Positions 1 through 24,600 of a stretch of DNA of 64,000 nt are shown in pieces (positions within the stretch are counted from its first letter, which is position 1; each line of letters starts with the position of its first letter). The DNA lies in assembly GCF_047495875.1 (NCBI RefSeq), contig NC_092464.1, positions 26,568,865 to 26,632,864 on the forward strand, read 5' to 3'. This DNA comes from Pithys albifrons albifrons. Lineage: Eukaryota > Chordata > Aves > Passeriformes > Thamnophilidae. The position numbers and the translations under genes were made by a program. The notes beneath the pieces were generated by a model that saw only the letters and a list, made by a program, of their open reading frames with translations, was not told the origin of the DNA and made no database searches.

Positions 1-9160
<9,160 letters not shown>

Positions 9161-9233
9161 AACAAATCCTTTTTTGATACAGTTCAATTGCTTTCAGCAA
9201 CTCCATACATGTTCTCTGAATAGAATGGAACAG
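9161..9233 (-). CDS. ICA1: ICA1 coding exon (arfaptin-homology domain, helix segment)
   Basis: This 73-bp exon starts after the acceptor ATATCAG and ends at a near-consensus donor, GTT|GTAAGT. It encodes L-F-H-S-I-Q-R-T-C-M-E-L and L-Y-Q-K-R-I-C plus the first base of the next codon (phenylalanine). This follows directly on the A-K-L-E end of the preceding exon, as in other vertebrate ICA1 proteins. The segment belongs to an amphipathic helix of the BAR-like fold. The phase (one leftover base) fits the exon at 7355-7478. Confidence 0.95.
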
Positions 9234-11284
<2,051 letters not shown>

Positions 11285-11979
11285 TTAAGAAACAAAGTTA
11301 ACAAAATCAATTGGATGCTTTAAAATTCAGTCTAACATGCTTAATCCACTTCTATTAAGAACATTGCACTTGCATGCAGACATATAATCTAACGTGTTTC
11401 CTCATTATGTATTAATAAGAAAGCAAATAAATTAGTACTATATTTCCAATCCTATTTTGGAAAATAATACATGTAGTACTGCCAAATAATCAGTTGCAAA
11501 GAATTCTTCCCAATGCATTGTGGAATGATTTACAGCCCATGGATTAGCTTTTTATTTTATATAATTAATAGGAAAGTTTCAAGAGGACTAGGAGGATTGC
11601 TTAAGCAGGTAGCAATTTTCATGCCATTTCAGCACTGTCAGGATTTCAAAAAATTCTTTTTATGAATGGGATTAGACTAGTTCTTGTCCTCCTTTTTAGC
11701 AACTGAATAAAAGAGAATGAGAAGAACACTCATCTCTTTTGAGCATGCTGTATGAAAGACTGGTATTTCACATCTTTCTTTATACAAAGACTACATGATA
11801 ACAGTGGGTGTGTAACAGGTAACCTTTTTTAAAAGATTATTTTCTGTTGACAGATGATTCTGCATTCCTGCAGCACACCTAATAAAAAGTGCAATCTACA
11901 GACAAACTCCATATTTCACAATAGTCAAACCATATCAAGATGGTTTAATAGGAAATACAGCCTTACAATGAAGTCTTAC

Positions 11980-12011
11980 CTCTTTCAGAAGTGTTGTTCC
12001 ATTATTAATTT
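11980..12011 (-). other. Candidate 32-bp noncoding exon of ICA1
   Basis: The minus strand has an acceptor (TGTACTTTTGCAG) and a donor (GAG|GTAAGA) 32 bases apart. The exon contains an ATG followed by a stop after five codons, and a TGA lies in the frame that would lead into exon 11105-11276. It could only be 5' UTR. Splice-site quality is the only evidence. Confidence 0.25.
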
Positions 12012-12279
12012 CTGCAAAAGTACATGCATTTTCCCTTATATGTGTATACAAAAAGCTGCAGTAATTTTGCAGCTTTTTAGCAATAAATGGTAGCTAAAAA
12101 ATGCTGTATCAAATATTCCAGGAAACTTAAGGAGGTTGAGTTTATCTTGAGAAAAGATACCTTCTATTGGTGGAGCAACAAACTGTGGTTCAGTAGTGAG
12201 AGACTGACCACTGGCTCTGTTCACAACACACAGACAGCTCAGATGCCACCCCAAGAGCTCTTCAGACCCAAAACATGAA

Positions 12280-12447
12280 TCAAGTTCTATACTGAGACTA
12301 GATTCACCATCCCTGGAGATTTTTAAACGCAGATTGGACGTGGCACTGAGTGCCATGATATAGGAAATGGACTAGAGTTGGACCAAGGGTTGGACTCTAT
12401 GATCTCGGAGGTCTTTTCCAACCCAATCAATTCTATGATTCTATGAT
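12280..12447 (+). mobile_element. CR1 LINE fragment, 3' end
   Basis: Matches the 3' part of an avian CR1: ACCATCCCTGGAGATTTTTA, GGTTGGACTCTATGATCT, GGTCTTTTCCAACCCAAT and the octamer tail ATTCTATG repeated twice. 5'-truncated, as is normal for CR1. Confidence 0.9.
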
Positions 12448-12449
12448 AA

Positions 12450-12532
12450 GTCTCCCTGCCCATGACAGGGGTGTTAGAACTAGATGATCTTTAAGGTCTC
12501 TTCTAACCCAAACCATTCTATGATTCTATGAT
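12450..12532 (+). mobile_element. Second CR1 LINE 3' fragment, immediately downstream
   Basis: Contains CTGCCCATGACAGGGG, AACTAGATGATCTTTAAGGT, AACCCAAACCATTCTATG and another ATTCTATG-type tail. It directly abuts the preceding CR1 tail in the same orientation, which suggests insertion next to or into that tail. Confidence 0.88.
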
Positions 12533-12540
12533 CCTCTGAT

Positions 12541-12592
12541 TATACATATATATACGTATATACACACACACACACACATATATATGTATATG
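12541..12592. repeat. TA/CA microsatellite
   Basis: Alternating purine-pyrimidine tract: TATACATATA, then a CA run of about nine units, then TATATATGTATATG. It lies just after the CR1 tail; microsatellites often grow from LINE tails. Confidence 0.95.
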
Positions 12593-15500
12593 CTGTAAAA
12601 TAATGCTGTCACTCTGAAAAAGTACGCCATTGGTACATGTCTTTTCCAAAGGGTGGCACATCTACTCTACAGAGTTAGTGGTGACAGAATTTAACCTGAA
12701 AAGGGCATTTTTTTCACAGGTGTATGTTACTTGTTTTAGTTACTTTGTATCAGTGAGTTAGGCAACAGTCCCTTAATCAGCAAAGAGATAGTAAGAAATT
12801 AAACTGGAAGTGGGCAGGGACAAAATTTTAAAAAGCACTTGTACACACCACTTCTTGGCTTCTTCCCCAAACTTGAAAAGTGAAGATATTTACCCAATTA
12901 ATTCTACACAAATATTAGTTCCAGGAGTTTAATTTATGAATTTGATTAAAATTAAAATAAAGGTCTTTTGATGATACAGCAGAAAATAAACAACACATAG
13001 AAAACATAACACATTACGTTTGGAATTCTGTACAAACCATTACATACTGACAACAGACAGCCTACTAATTTCTGTGAGGACAATATTGACTTGATACATG
13101 CTACACCTTTAGCATACAAAATCTATGACCGCTAATAAATAGAAAAATATCCCTGCATTATGAGAAAACAGAATAAGAGAGTTTAATGAAAATAGCATTA
13201 CTTTAAAAATAATAATTAAAAAACACCACCAGACTGTTCACAGGGGATTATAAAGACTCCAGCTGTCTGCTAGTTGTGTGCTTTAACTTTTGCTACAGCT
13301 GTGCAAATAACTGGTATCTCACTTCAGTGGCCAAGTGAAATAAACACCATAATTCATGTGACCTTAACCAGCCTTGATAGCTACCTCAGCTGAGGTCACC
13401 AGAAATTCTGGGGGCATGGTGCAAGGAATAAAAATGAGTTACTAATATCAGGCCACAAAAAGATAAATTAAAAATGCTGGGGGGTACGGATTCTTGAATT
13501 ACAACATTGATAAAGCAATTGAAGAAATGTAATTTTTTACTACTACATACAAATTCAGGTTCTAATTTCACTTACTGACTCCTGTTTAAGGTTAAGTTAA
13601 TGAAAGATTCATAATCATATTATGGAAATATTTGGTGGACAATTGGTAGAAACCTGTCAGTACCTTTTGAGATGGATTTGGTGTTAAGCAACCATGGACA
13701 TACTTAGGTATTGTTAAACCATCAGCAAATATAACTGAAAGAAGGATGTACTTTATTCTGAAGTTGATCACAGAAAACCTCTTGAAATATGACAGTTCAT
13801 ATTTATTTCCATTACACAGGAAACCGACATCCTATTTTTCTATCCAGTCAATTACCTTGTTTTTCTAGTATTTGGAAGTTTCTCAGTTTTTATTTTTATT
13901 CTTTTTAAACAGCATGCCTACTGCCATTAGTGACTTCACATCAACACAAGGGACCAGAACATAATGTGTGATAGACTGTGACAAATGAACACACCAAATG
14001 CTATTAGCTCTTTAGAATAAGAAAAAATGATCAAGGTACTTACTACTTATGACCTTCCATAATTCCTGTTTTCTTCAGACACTTAAATAAGAAATTTTCA
14101 GTTAATACAAATATCTTAAAAATAGAATTTTGAAGTTAAACACTAGAAATCTCCCACCTTTCACACAGAAAACTATTACATTGCAGCATGTTCTTTACCA
14201 TGTTACAAAAGAAAACTTTTCAAACTGTGGACCTTCCTCAGGTAACACAAAATTCTCACATAAATCCATGGCAAATGGATTTAAGTGGTGCCATCAATGA
14301 AGCCAATCCTTATTTGTTTGCAAGTTTTCCAGGGAAAAGCAAATGCAATTGGCAAATTCAGTGACTTTTGACTAGGCATGCCAAAATTGTCCACGCTAGG
14401 CATCATCCTCAGTCAAGCTTTTCCTCCAAGTTTTAGCCATAACAAAATTCAATTACTTTTTACCTTTTTCTCTCTTTTGCCTATATTGCCCTGATCTATC
14501 TTTTTAGAACACTAGTTACATCATGTCTTGAATTGCAGATGTGACATTTAATGACCAGGTGGTTTTTCTATGAGGGACACCACAGTTCCTGAGGACAGAA
14601 TATGATCTGTGTGCATTAGGGCTGTAGGTTTCTTATCTCCAGCTTGAATATTCAAGTCTCCCACCATACACCGAGCTGACCAGATGGCATGCACATCACT
14701 TCCCACTGGTACCTGAGCACATTCCTTCCAGGCCAAATTTACTAACCAAGCCAGATAATCCCTATAAACAACAAGCACTTGACTTCTCTTCTGCTGCTTT
14801 TAGAGGGAGTTGTTCCTCAGCACACAGTTAACATGCAGAGAGAGTCACTGCAGCATGATCATGGATGAGACCAAAATGAAGCTGCTAAGATGGTGCTGCT
14901 GGAGAATGGTCTTAATAGGCACAGAAAGAACAAACCAACAGGCTGCACTGAGATATGAAGGATATAAAGCTGATTGACTAAGAAAACAGTAATGGGAAAA
15001 GCAGCTAGGAAGGTAATGGTGCTGAAACTGAACTTTGGTGCTATTCCAAGTGAGAAAGAAAAGGGGCTACAAAGGGATATGTGATGCTGGAAACACATCT
15101 AGCACAGTGCTGCTTACAGACAGTGTGGTTAGCACTGGAGTGGCAAAGAGACTGGAACAGATTGCAGGAACTCAAACACAGGAAGGCAAATGACCTGAGT
15201 GCTCCCTGTAAGCGTGAAGCACATGTACTTCCATTTGGAGCTGAATGGAGCCAAATCCCAGATTTCTAAGTCTAACCTCTCTCCTATCAGTACCTGTGAA
15301 ACTTCATGGCAAAGTTCCATGAGATGCTACAAGATTGTATCAGAGCAGGAAATTTTCCTGAACTGGAATTTCTGTGTACTGCTCTTAACCACTGCAGGAG
15401 AGACCATGAGAATATTCATAACTTTATCTTCAGAGAAGAGTTTAAATAAAAAGGCCAACAGCTGAATAAAGAGGAAGAAAGAATAATTTCAGATTGTCAT

Positions 15501-15849
15501 TTGTGTTACAGAACCACTGAGCCAGAAAAGGTACAGAATGGGCAGCATAGGTCATGGCTTTGCTATAGTTTCTAGAGCCACAGGCAACATTAACTCCAGT
15601 TTTCTAATACGTTTATGCTTAACTCCCCTGTTTTCACACTGATCCTCCTTAAGTAAATTGTAGGGGTGTGTGAGTGAGATAAGACTATAGGATTTAGCTT
15701 GTATACACATCCATGACTCAGTTATTCAGCAGCACACTTGGTTTGACAGGAAGGAAAGAACAGCCTGTCTAGATGGAGTAACGTATATTACTTAGAACAA
15801 AATGAAAACAACCAACAGGAAAAAGGTCTAAGGCACTGACCTTACTCAC

Positions 15850-15887
15850 TGTACACGTCCACCTGCTTCTCCTGGAAATCAATGTTC
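15850..15887 (-). other. Candidate 38-bp noncoding exon of ICA1
   Basis: The acceptor has a very good pyrimidine tract (ATTTCTTTTTGTTTTAG). The donor ACA|GTGAGTAAG is near consensus. The frame needed for ICA1 contains TGA and there is no ATG, so this would be a 5' UTR or alternative exon. Confidence 0.35.
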
Positions 15888-17014
15888 CTAAAACAAAAAG
15901 AAATACATCTATCAGGATCATGGTAAAACAGTGCTCATTTGCAAGCACAGCTCACGCTCTTTCTTCCTAAACATCTGACCTTAGATTTTGACCCTGAGAT
16001 CATCTTAGTTATACTCCTCCAGGTCCTACATAGCACCCCTATGCCCTTAAGATACTATTTGTGGGAATTTTTTAGTTCAAAGTGAGGATTATATCACAGC
16101 TATTAGGACAGTATTTACACAGAACAAAAATGAGGGTCTGTACTCCCTGTCTTGCTGTGTGACATGATGGCATTTGAGGTGTTCAAGGCCATGAGGCCTG
16201 CTGGGATAATGTTGTATGGCCAACTAGGGTGGAAGGAAACAGAAGTGAAGTCTTTACCTACACTGCCTGCTGGAAATGGCTCTTGGAATGTGGTATCACC
16301 AAAAATGTGCCAGGATATACAAAGGTGCCAGAGACTTCTAGGTGGTATAGATAAAAATCATGCCAAGGAGATTGCAGTAATTAAACTGGGTACAAACAGC
16401 TGCTCAGTGCCCAAGCTCAATTCCTGGGCCCATTCTATTTCCAGTACAGAGTTAGCTTTTGGTCCTAAATAAGAATTCAGTTTGCAAAGACAGCTTAGTA
16501 AGCACTAGTACGGAGAAAACTGAACTAGGGTTGCTAAAAAATAATCAGACTACTTTTTATAAGGCTTGCACTCTTTCACTTAAAATTTCAATCAAGAATA
16601 TTCCTGGATCCTATTCATTCCATATGCTGTCCAAAAAATCTTCATAAAGAAACCACTTATGCCTCAGAAGAGCCGAGTTTCACCTTTCTCAGTGACCAAG
16701 AACACTGAAAGACATGGATGGCCACTACTATTACATTATTCTTTTAGCTGTTAATTGAGACTACAAATGTGCATTTGCTTTGGATTCCCCCAACCTGAAT
16801 GTAGCCTAAACAATTTCCATTCACGTAGACCTTGTTTCAAGTTAGATACACTTGTGTAAACTAATTCATATTTCAAGTTTCAGTATCACAGTTAAGCTCT
16901 ACTGAAATGGAAACAGTTTGTATTACACAGGTATGAAAAACTGAAACAAAGATAGAGGAAGATAATACAAGAGTATTTAATTGGGCTGGATGTAGTTGAG
17001 AAGCTATTCTCATG

Positions 17015-17165
17015 TTTGTATCCAGTGGATCAAGCACTGGAACAACCTGCCCACTGAGGCAAGGGCTACACATGGCCCTGAGCAACCTGCCCTAACTGGG
17101 CTCAGTTGAGCAGGACACTGAGCTAAGGAATTTCTACTGCTCTGTTCCAACCTACTGGATTCTGT
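17015..17165 (+). mobile_element. Old CR1 LINE fragment, 3' end
   Basis: Diverged copy: CACTGGAACAACCTGCCCA matches the CR1 segment with GGAACAGGCTGCCCA. Further on, CTGTTCCAACCTACTGGATT and CTGTGAAA match the tail region. Ends are approximate. Confidence 0.65.
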
Positions 17166-19516
17166 GAAAAATCTGTACAATGTGAAAGAAGATTAGATGG
17201 GAGAGCAGCAAGTTTGCTGCTACCATTGGCTTAATATGGAAGACTTTCTAGAAGTGCAAATGGACAGTAGAATAACACTGCCCCATGAACAGTGTCTACA
17301 TACATACAAAAAAGTATAGTATGTCTTCAAAGTTACTTACATTGTTTTCACTTTTTAGTTACACATTTTCATTCATAGCCAAAACTTTTAACATTCCTTG
17401 TTCCATTATTGCTACATGTGTAATATAAATTGTCTCTGCAGTAATCTAACCAGGCCATAATTTATTAATTTTTATAATATCTAACTTCATGTGCTGTTAT
17501 TGTCTATTCCAAGTCCAGAAACCAAAGAGGGTTAAGATACTGGTTCAGCTGCAACAAAGGACATTATTAAGAGCATCAAGGTTAGCTGAAAGCAATAAGA
17601 TTTTTTTTTAAAGAAATCCCAAGATCTAAGTTTAGCCTAAAAACCTGAGACATACTAATAAAAGAGGACTGGAAACAGCTCAGGGAAGTATCCAAGAATT
17701 TAAAGGAACATTTCCTAATCATATAATGAAGAATCCCTACAGTCATGAAATGCTGGCCCTGATGCTGCAGAGACCGACCAAGAAGTGAGCACATAAGCTC
17801 TGACTGCTTTGGGCTTTGAACTCTGTTACGTCTTGTTCTTCGAAAGCGTAAATGTCCTAAATAGAAGCAAAAAGGCAGTTGCTCTTTGGCAAAGCTGACT
17901 ACAGCAGAAGCACATGACACTAACTTGACCTCACCAATACTTTCTCCAGAAATTGCAGTCAAATTTAAAATTAACCTGTTATCATACAGTTTCAGATACA
18001 AAAATAAGCTCAATTAGCCACAAGGAGTTGACATAAGGGACTTTTTTTTCTTCCCAGTGCATTAAGACTAAAAAATGTTTCAAAAAAATATTATATTGAC
18101 AATGACTAAAAAAAAAACCCAAAAAACATTCACCACCTTATAGGAACATTTGTATTGGAAAGTTTCCCTTATCTGTGACAATAAAGAGTTACACAACACT
18201 TGTGATCTCCACGACAGTCTTTGTCTTAACAAACAAAAGGTAGGGATACTCTAGGTGGGGGAGTGGGTGTCGGAAGCAAATGCAGGTGGTTTTTATCATG
18301 CCAGGGACAGCAGTGTCACAATACAGGTGACTGCACACAAACCCACATTTAATGCTGCACAGTGCTGGATCTTACATTTCCTGAAGAAGTCCACACACGG
18401 CTCCAGTAATTTTGCAAGTGTTTTCCCCAGTATTTGGAGAGACCCTAATGCTAACTCAATTTCAGCATTAAACCTGAGCTGGCCCTATTCCTAACAAGGG
18501 ACCACAGCACTGAAACATCCATTCCCATATAAATCCAGCTGGGTTCATAAGCCCTGCTGAAACCTTGTAAATCCCTAACAGGCTCTTTGAGGAGCCACCA
18601 AGAAGCCTCAGCATTGTATTTACAAAATCTTCAGGTTTGCAGACTGATGCCAGAGAAGACTGGCACAGCCTCTCAGTCTGGACACTGTGAAATACATCCA
18701 AACTGTTTCTAGACTCAGCTTCTAGACTGCATTCAGGCAGTGCTCTGCCACAGATAGTAAGACACTGAAACCAATGTCCCTGCAAACAGTTTCTCTGGGT
18801 GGGGGACTATTTACCCACAAATTATTTCCACAGGAAGCCAAAACAGCTGGAATACACACACAACTTTACAGTGTTTCTGCCATATTCGTCTTCCTACTGA
18901 GAAATTTTATTAGCTATGATGCTAGAATGAAGCTTGATGGAGGACACACATTAGCGAGTGGCACTTCTATTCCTATGGAAAATCCTTTGATTCTCTGTAC
19001 TCTCCAAGACCACTTGCATACAGCATGTACATATTTCTGTGCAAACAGAAAAATGGTTTTATGGTGTTTTGAGTGATTTAAACTCCAGTATACCCTAGGC
19101 TTATCTTGAAGAGCTCATGCCTGTACAGCATTTGTATACATGATTGCTTCTATTTTTTTAGCTTTATTATATCATACTTTCCTGCAGCATAAGTTGTCCC
19201 ATTTCACAAAAGCTGAACAACTTTATGAATAATTTTCAGATGCTCCTTGTGTAACAAAAAAATGGTATGAGTGCCTTCTTTCCAACAGTTACATTGACAA
19301 CAAACAATTCTGTATATCACTGTCACTCAGATTATTTTTCTTTTTCAGTGAGTGTAAATATAAGAAGTGTTATGTGGCAAGATGAAATTCAGACCTTAAA
19401 GGTCTCCTAGGTAATGACGGAATCAATTTAAAGAAAACAACCCAACAAAACCTTTTTCCATAAAAGAAAAGTACCTTTTCTTCTCTGAGCATTGTTATAT
19501 AGCTCTATGCTCTTAC

Positions 19517-19592
19517 CTCAGATAACAGATCACATAGGAAAAATGAGGACACATCCACAGACAACAAATAGGTACCTTTTCAATTGTGAATA
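19517..19592 (-). other. Candidate alternative start exon of ICA1
   Basis: A 76-bp segment lies between a good acceptor (TTTGTTTTATATACAG) and a good donor (GAG|GTAAGAGC). Its first ATG, at 19554, opens a frame of 12 codons plus two bases. Joined to exon 11105-11276 this stays open and restores the frame N-Y-P-R-E-F. The short leader (M-C-P-H-F-S-Y) does not resemble the mammalian start M-S-G-H-K-C, and the ATG context is weak. It is therefore an alternative start at best. Confidence 0.3.
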
Positions 19593-21536
19593 CTGTATAT
19601 AAAACAAACTTGATTTCACCGCTACTTTCTCAGAAAGATGACTTAGCACAGTTATGTAGGAAGGCAGGAGATTGAACAACACATTCTTTTGAGACAAATC
19701 CAGAAACATCAAAAGGGAACTAAACAAGCAGCACAGAAGAATTCAGCAACCCCTTACGTGCAAGCAATGTGTTCATCAAGAGAGACACTGAAGAATCTGC
19801 ACTTTCACTGATGGCACTGTCCTCCCGGTTCATTGTTCTTTCAAAGCAGCTGATACGTTCTGTGGCATTTCAAATGCCCACAGACTCTCTGTACCCTAAA
19901 AACTTTGCAACCTATAACTTCAGATATAGCAGAATCATGCATTGCAGTTGATTTACTTATGAAACAGTTTTATTAAAATAAATAATCTTCCAAGAAACTT
20001 TTCATACACTAATAGTAGAGTGGTATTAAGTAAAAACAGAATAATTTTAAGAAGTTCTATATGTAAAAATTCACTGATAGTTTCATTTATGTAAAATCCT
20101 CTTAAGGGAAGAAAATGTGCTTAGGTGGGGGAATCAATGCCATCTGTGCCTCCAACAGCTCCTGGCTGAGAGCACATCTCCCCCACTCTGCTCCCTGGAA
20201 GCTGTGATCAAACTGAATCAGGCAAATGGGCCTGCAAAGCAAGAAGCAGTCTCACTGCAAGATGAAGACTACACAGGGCACAGTTTTATCTTTGCTGGTC
20301 TGTCTACAAACATGCAGATGAGGAGCTTCAAGTCAATTTTCATTTTGCTTTTCCCAAACAAAAGACAGTATTAACAGCCTGTACAACTTTATTATCCATA
20401 TTGTCAGTGCAGGAAGAGAGTGAAACTGAAGTCTGGGTCTATATGGGTATTCAACATGCAGATTATGCACAGACTTAGAAGTATTCCTATTCTTAACTAC
20501 ATCACTGTAATTCAGCTAAAATTAATCTAGACTTCAAGCTATATCTATGACAAATTACAAGATCTATTTTTTCCTCTAAAGCTCTTAACTGTAAACATTG
20601 ATGTTCTAATCCTGCAGAATCATCCATGCTTAGCTTCAAATCCAGGAGTCTTTTCATTCTGTTAGACCACTCACTGATGCACTTGTTTATTAATTTAAAA
20701 ATATTGCAAATTGGTCTGTGAGTGCTGCATTAGCAGTTCCTTCCATCCACTACAACCTTCTGTCTATTCCTTTGTCTCAAACTGATCCACAGCTTTGCTA
20801 CTTATCCTGGGAAGTGTCTATCTTAGAGATTACCCACAACTTCTCAGGAGAAGAAATGTAAGATTGCAGTATCAAGAGAATTACTCTTTCAACCTATTTC
20901 AGGAGCTGACATCTGGACAGAAATTTCATACATTCTTAAAAGAAGCACAGGAGAAATGGCAACTGTTATACAGAGAGAGCTCCTGCTATATTCATACATC
21001 TGGGAGGTGCTGAAAGGGAAAAAATCATGCCATTTGACCCCAGTTACCGAACTGTAGTGCCTGAATTACCATACAAGCCTCTCAATATTAAGTCTCTGTA
21101 CGGACGGTGAATAGAACCTCCAAAGAGCAACTCTGAGCACGTGAACCAGAGTACAGGTTCACCACTGTACTCTGTGCACACAGAAACGATGCTTTTCACA
21201 TGAAGCACCTGAACTACACAGCTAAATTATGTTATGTGAGTGTTTTTCTATTTCACTTCTCTTAGAACTAAGATTTTCTAGTAGTTTGTTGAATTACTGG
21301 GGGGAAAAAAGTGCCAGGATCATACTGAATACCACTGTGACAGGGACTCAGCTATACCCCATAAGCCCCTTGTAACTAATTTTTAGTTTCACTGCAAACA
21401 TTTCTGGAACTAACATGTCTATACACAATTTTGGCCATTTCCTTATCCTCTCTATCGAGGCTTATGACACATTTCAGCAGAATGTTCTTTATTTCTTTCC
21501 ATTTATTAATTTGTCTTGATCCTTCAAAGACAGAAT

Positions 21537-21612
21537 AGACAAACAAAACCAACAAAAACTAAACAAAAAAAACCCAAAGCAAAACTAAAAAAGCAACACA
21601 AAAACCACAAGT
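21537..21612 (+). repeat. A-rich low-complexity tract
   Basis: Degenerate A-rich sequence built of AACAAAA, AAACAAAAAA and AAACCC motifs. Possibly a decayed retroposon tail, but no element body was recognised upstream. Confidence 0.7.
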
Positions 21613-24600
21613 AACTCTGACCTGCCCACTGCCCCCTGAAATTTCACACAGACAAAAATCCCAACCATGTACTCAAAACAACAGAAGCATTGGAGAAACT
21701 GGAGTCTGTTCTCCAAGGAAGCAGTTTGAGCTAATATAGCACCCCCTTCTTTCTCAACCCAGTAAACTGAGTGGAGAGCAAATCACAGGAATCCCAGCAG
21801 GTATCTTAAATGATGTAACTCGTGTGATTAAAGACTTGCACTGTTAGAAACCATGTACAAACTAGTAAGAAATCTGAATGTTTGGTGCATGCTTTCTATC
21901 ATTTTGTAGCACTACGTAGGCACCATTCTACAAATAGTACATCGAAACAACCACTATTGGCACTAAATATATAGTGACCTGTCTTTCACGGAGTTTTACA
22001 CTGACTTTTAATACTCTCTGTGCAGGACAAATGAACCATAGCTATTACAGAGAGTACTGTCAAGAATAATTTTTCCCAAAAAACAAGTGTCATGCTTCTA
22101 ATGTTGCAGATTATACAATTAACACAGGAAATTATTCTACTTAATTTCCTGAAGTAGTCTAAACAAAGGATGACATCTGAGGCCCTGTTTCTTATGCTTT
22201 AGTCTTTATTTTTCTATCTCAATGATCCATACACTTTAACAGAAGACAGTTGTATATAAACAGAGCAAATTTACACTTTTAAATTCTATGAATAAGTGAG
22301 CAACAAACTTTCAGAGTGTCAATGCATCTGAACTGCACTGGTTTTCAGTACTTGAGTGATGAGAGGTAAGCTTTAGACAACAAGAAAAAGTGGAGATTTG
22401 GCTATGTCACTGTGTCTTTTAAAATCTTTTTGCTCCCATGAAGTGCAAGGACCAAGTCAACTGTTAGCATTTCTCTCTAAAAAATAATTTTATGCCTATT
22501 TGGTACTATATACCTGATATTCCAAAAACTACCAACCAAGCTTAAAAGCATAAGGGACCTTTCTAGAGCGTAACAGGTTTGAAATGACACTTGGAGGTGG
22601 ATTGGGTTTTGTTTGTTGTGGATGTTTAAGCAACTGAACGATAAACTCCTGAAAACAGTGGTTTACCTCAAAAGCACTGATAAGAATGGCACACACAGTC
22701 AAGACACAGTACATGCAGTCTCAGAACAAAGTATTTCAGATAAATGCTGGTAGACTCACAGTTGGAAGACTGACGAGCAAACAACAGCACTTTACAGATA
22801 AGTTCACTTGCATGCAGAACTTAAGCTTTTGCACTAAACCAGAGATATTAAATCACACAAAAAATTCCTTTAAATTCCTTTTTCAGATTATACTGATTTT
22901 TCATCTGCTTATTGCAAAATAGTGTAGAGACAGCACATAGTATCAATTTGCCCTCATGTAACATCTTTTACTTGACTAAAGTGTTCCACTTATATCTGTG
23001 AAGAACAATGAGCGAATGCCCTCAGGAAAGAACCAGGCAAGCATGGTAAGTACAATGTGCATTTTATGGAAGAATTTTGGAATATGTCATTGAGTGGCAG
23101 GTCTAACCTCACTGCTAATGAGCAAAACCAGGAATACATACAATCCACTATTCAATCCCATTCTAAACGCAGACGTGCTTAATTACTCAAGAATTATTAT
23201 CAAATTGTTTTGTAATACACATTTGTTCTCTTAGTTTAGAAACCAGTATTTGTAAACTTAGTAGCTAAATACTATTAAAGGAAATACCATATGGCATTGT
23301 GCAGAGATTATAAGAGACGAGAGTGTTTTTGTGACACATTCCACCTGTAGTCTAGAGCCTTAATATCAGGAAACTTTTCCCTTTTAGGACCCATGGGAAA
23401 ACCAGTGGACCAAAAAAACAACCAAAAAAAGTATCGAGAAACTTTTTGTTAGTAAATATACAGACATATATGGTTTTAGAACTTCAAACTAATGGTTCTC
23501 TTATTTAGATATCCTATTTGCTGGCACAGTCAACCCTCTCAAGTTTCTGCCTCCCTCCTGCCTCATCATCAATGCAGAAGACAGAAAGCAATGCCATTTA
23601 TACCCAAGGGAAAACAAATGCTGGAGGAGGGAACATGAGAAAATAATTTTCTCCAGATTCCCTTGGACATTATTTTACATCTATGGATAAGAGATTTGAT
23701 TAACAAAACAGCCTTAGCATGCACAGTAACAACAATTTAGTGTGATCTCCTTTCACCACCCTTTGAGTAAACACCATCAGTACCGGCTGTGTGTATATTC
23801 TCCATAGAAACACAGTCACTCAACTTTTATATTACTGTTCTCAGATCCTGGCACACAAGCCAACTATTCCTAGAACAGCAATAATCCCTATGAAGCTACT
23901 TGCAAGACGGACCCAAGTACTGTTTCAGTGACTCAGTACAGACAGTTCCCAAGAATGACCCAAGATATTGCACAAGTGGTCAAAAAGGCCCTTGGCTTGC
24001 CATGGCTAACAATAGCCATAGGAAAAACTACCATGAGACTATTATTACTCACTACAGCTAAATGGTCAATTGTTTTTACTGTTCTTGACTGCTTGGTTCT
24101 TTGTTTAACAAACCTCACCCTCTGGACTTTTGTAACTTTAATGCTTCTGCATCACATGGCATAATTTTTTCTTTGGAGGAATTTTATGGTTGACAATCGG
24201 CAAAACATCTTGAAGAATCAACTACAGAGCAATACTCTTGGAGGAGATTTTGAAAAAAAGTATTAAAAAGAGTCTTTGAGAACATTTTTTGTCTTCTAGT
24301 CTAGAGATATTGGCACATTTTTTTTCCGCCAACTTGTACCAACAGCTTTCAACACTAGCTGAAGACTCAAAAAAGCTGTTATTATTAATTTCTTCTACAA
24401 AAGGTTAGTTGGAAAATCATCAGAAAAATTTAGTAGCCAAACAAGAGTATGGATAACAGAGAAGAATTGAAAAGATGTGTGGGCTCGAAACTCTACTAAG
24501 GGCAAAAAAATCCCTAAACCTGCAGTACGGTTCAACATGAATTTTACTTTGTACTATGTGATTTCCTCCACACCCCAATAATATAAACTTGTGAAAGAAT

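Noticed and set aside
12036..12356. 106-codon minus-strand open frame
   Set aside because: It overlaps a CR1 3' fragment, which is noncoding, in antisense.
15285..15312. Possible ICA1 start exon with an ATG giving M-K-F-H-S before N-Y-P
   Set aside because: The donor (CAG|GTACTG) is poor, and an upstream ATG in another frame would be read first. The weak resemblance to the mammalian start is not enough.
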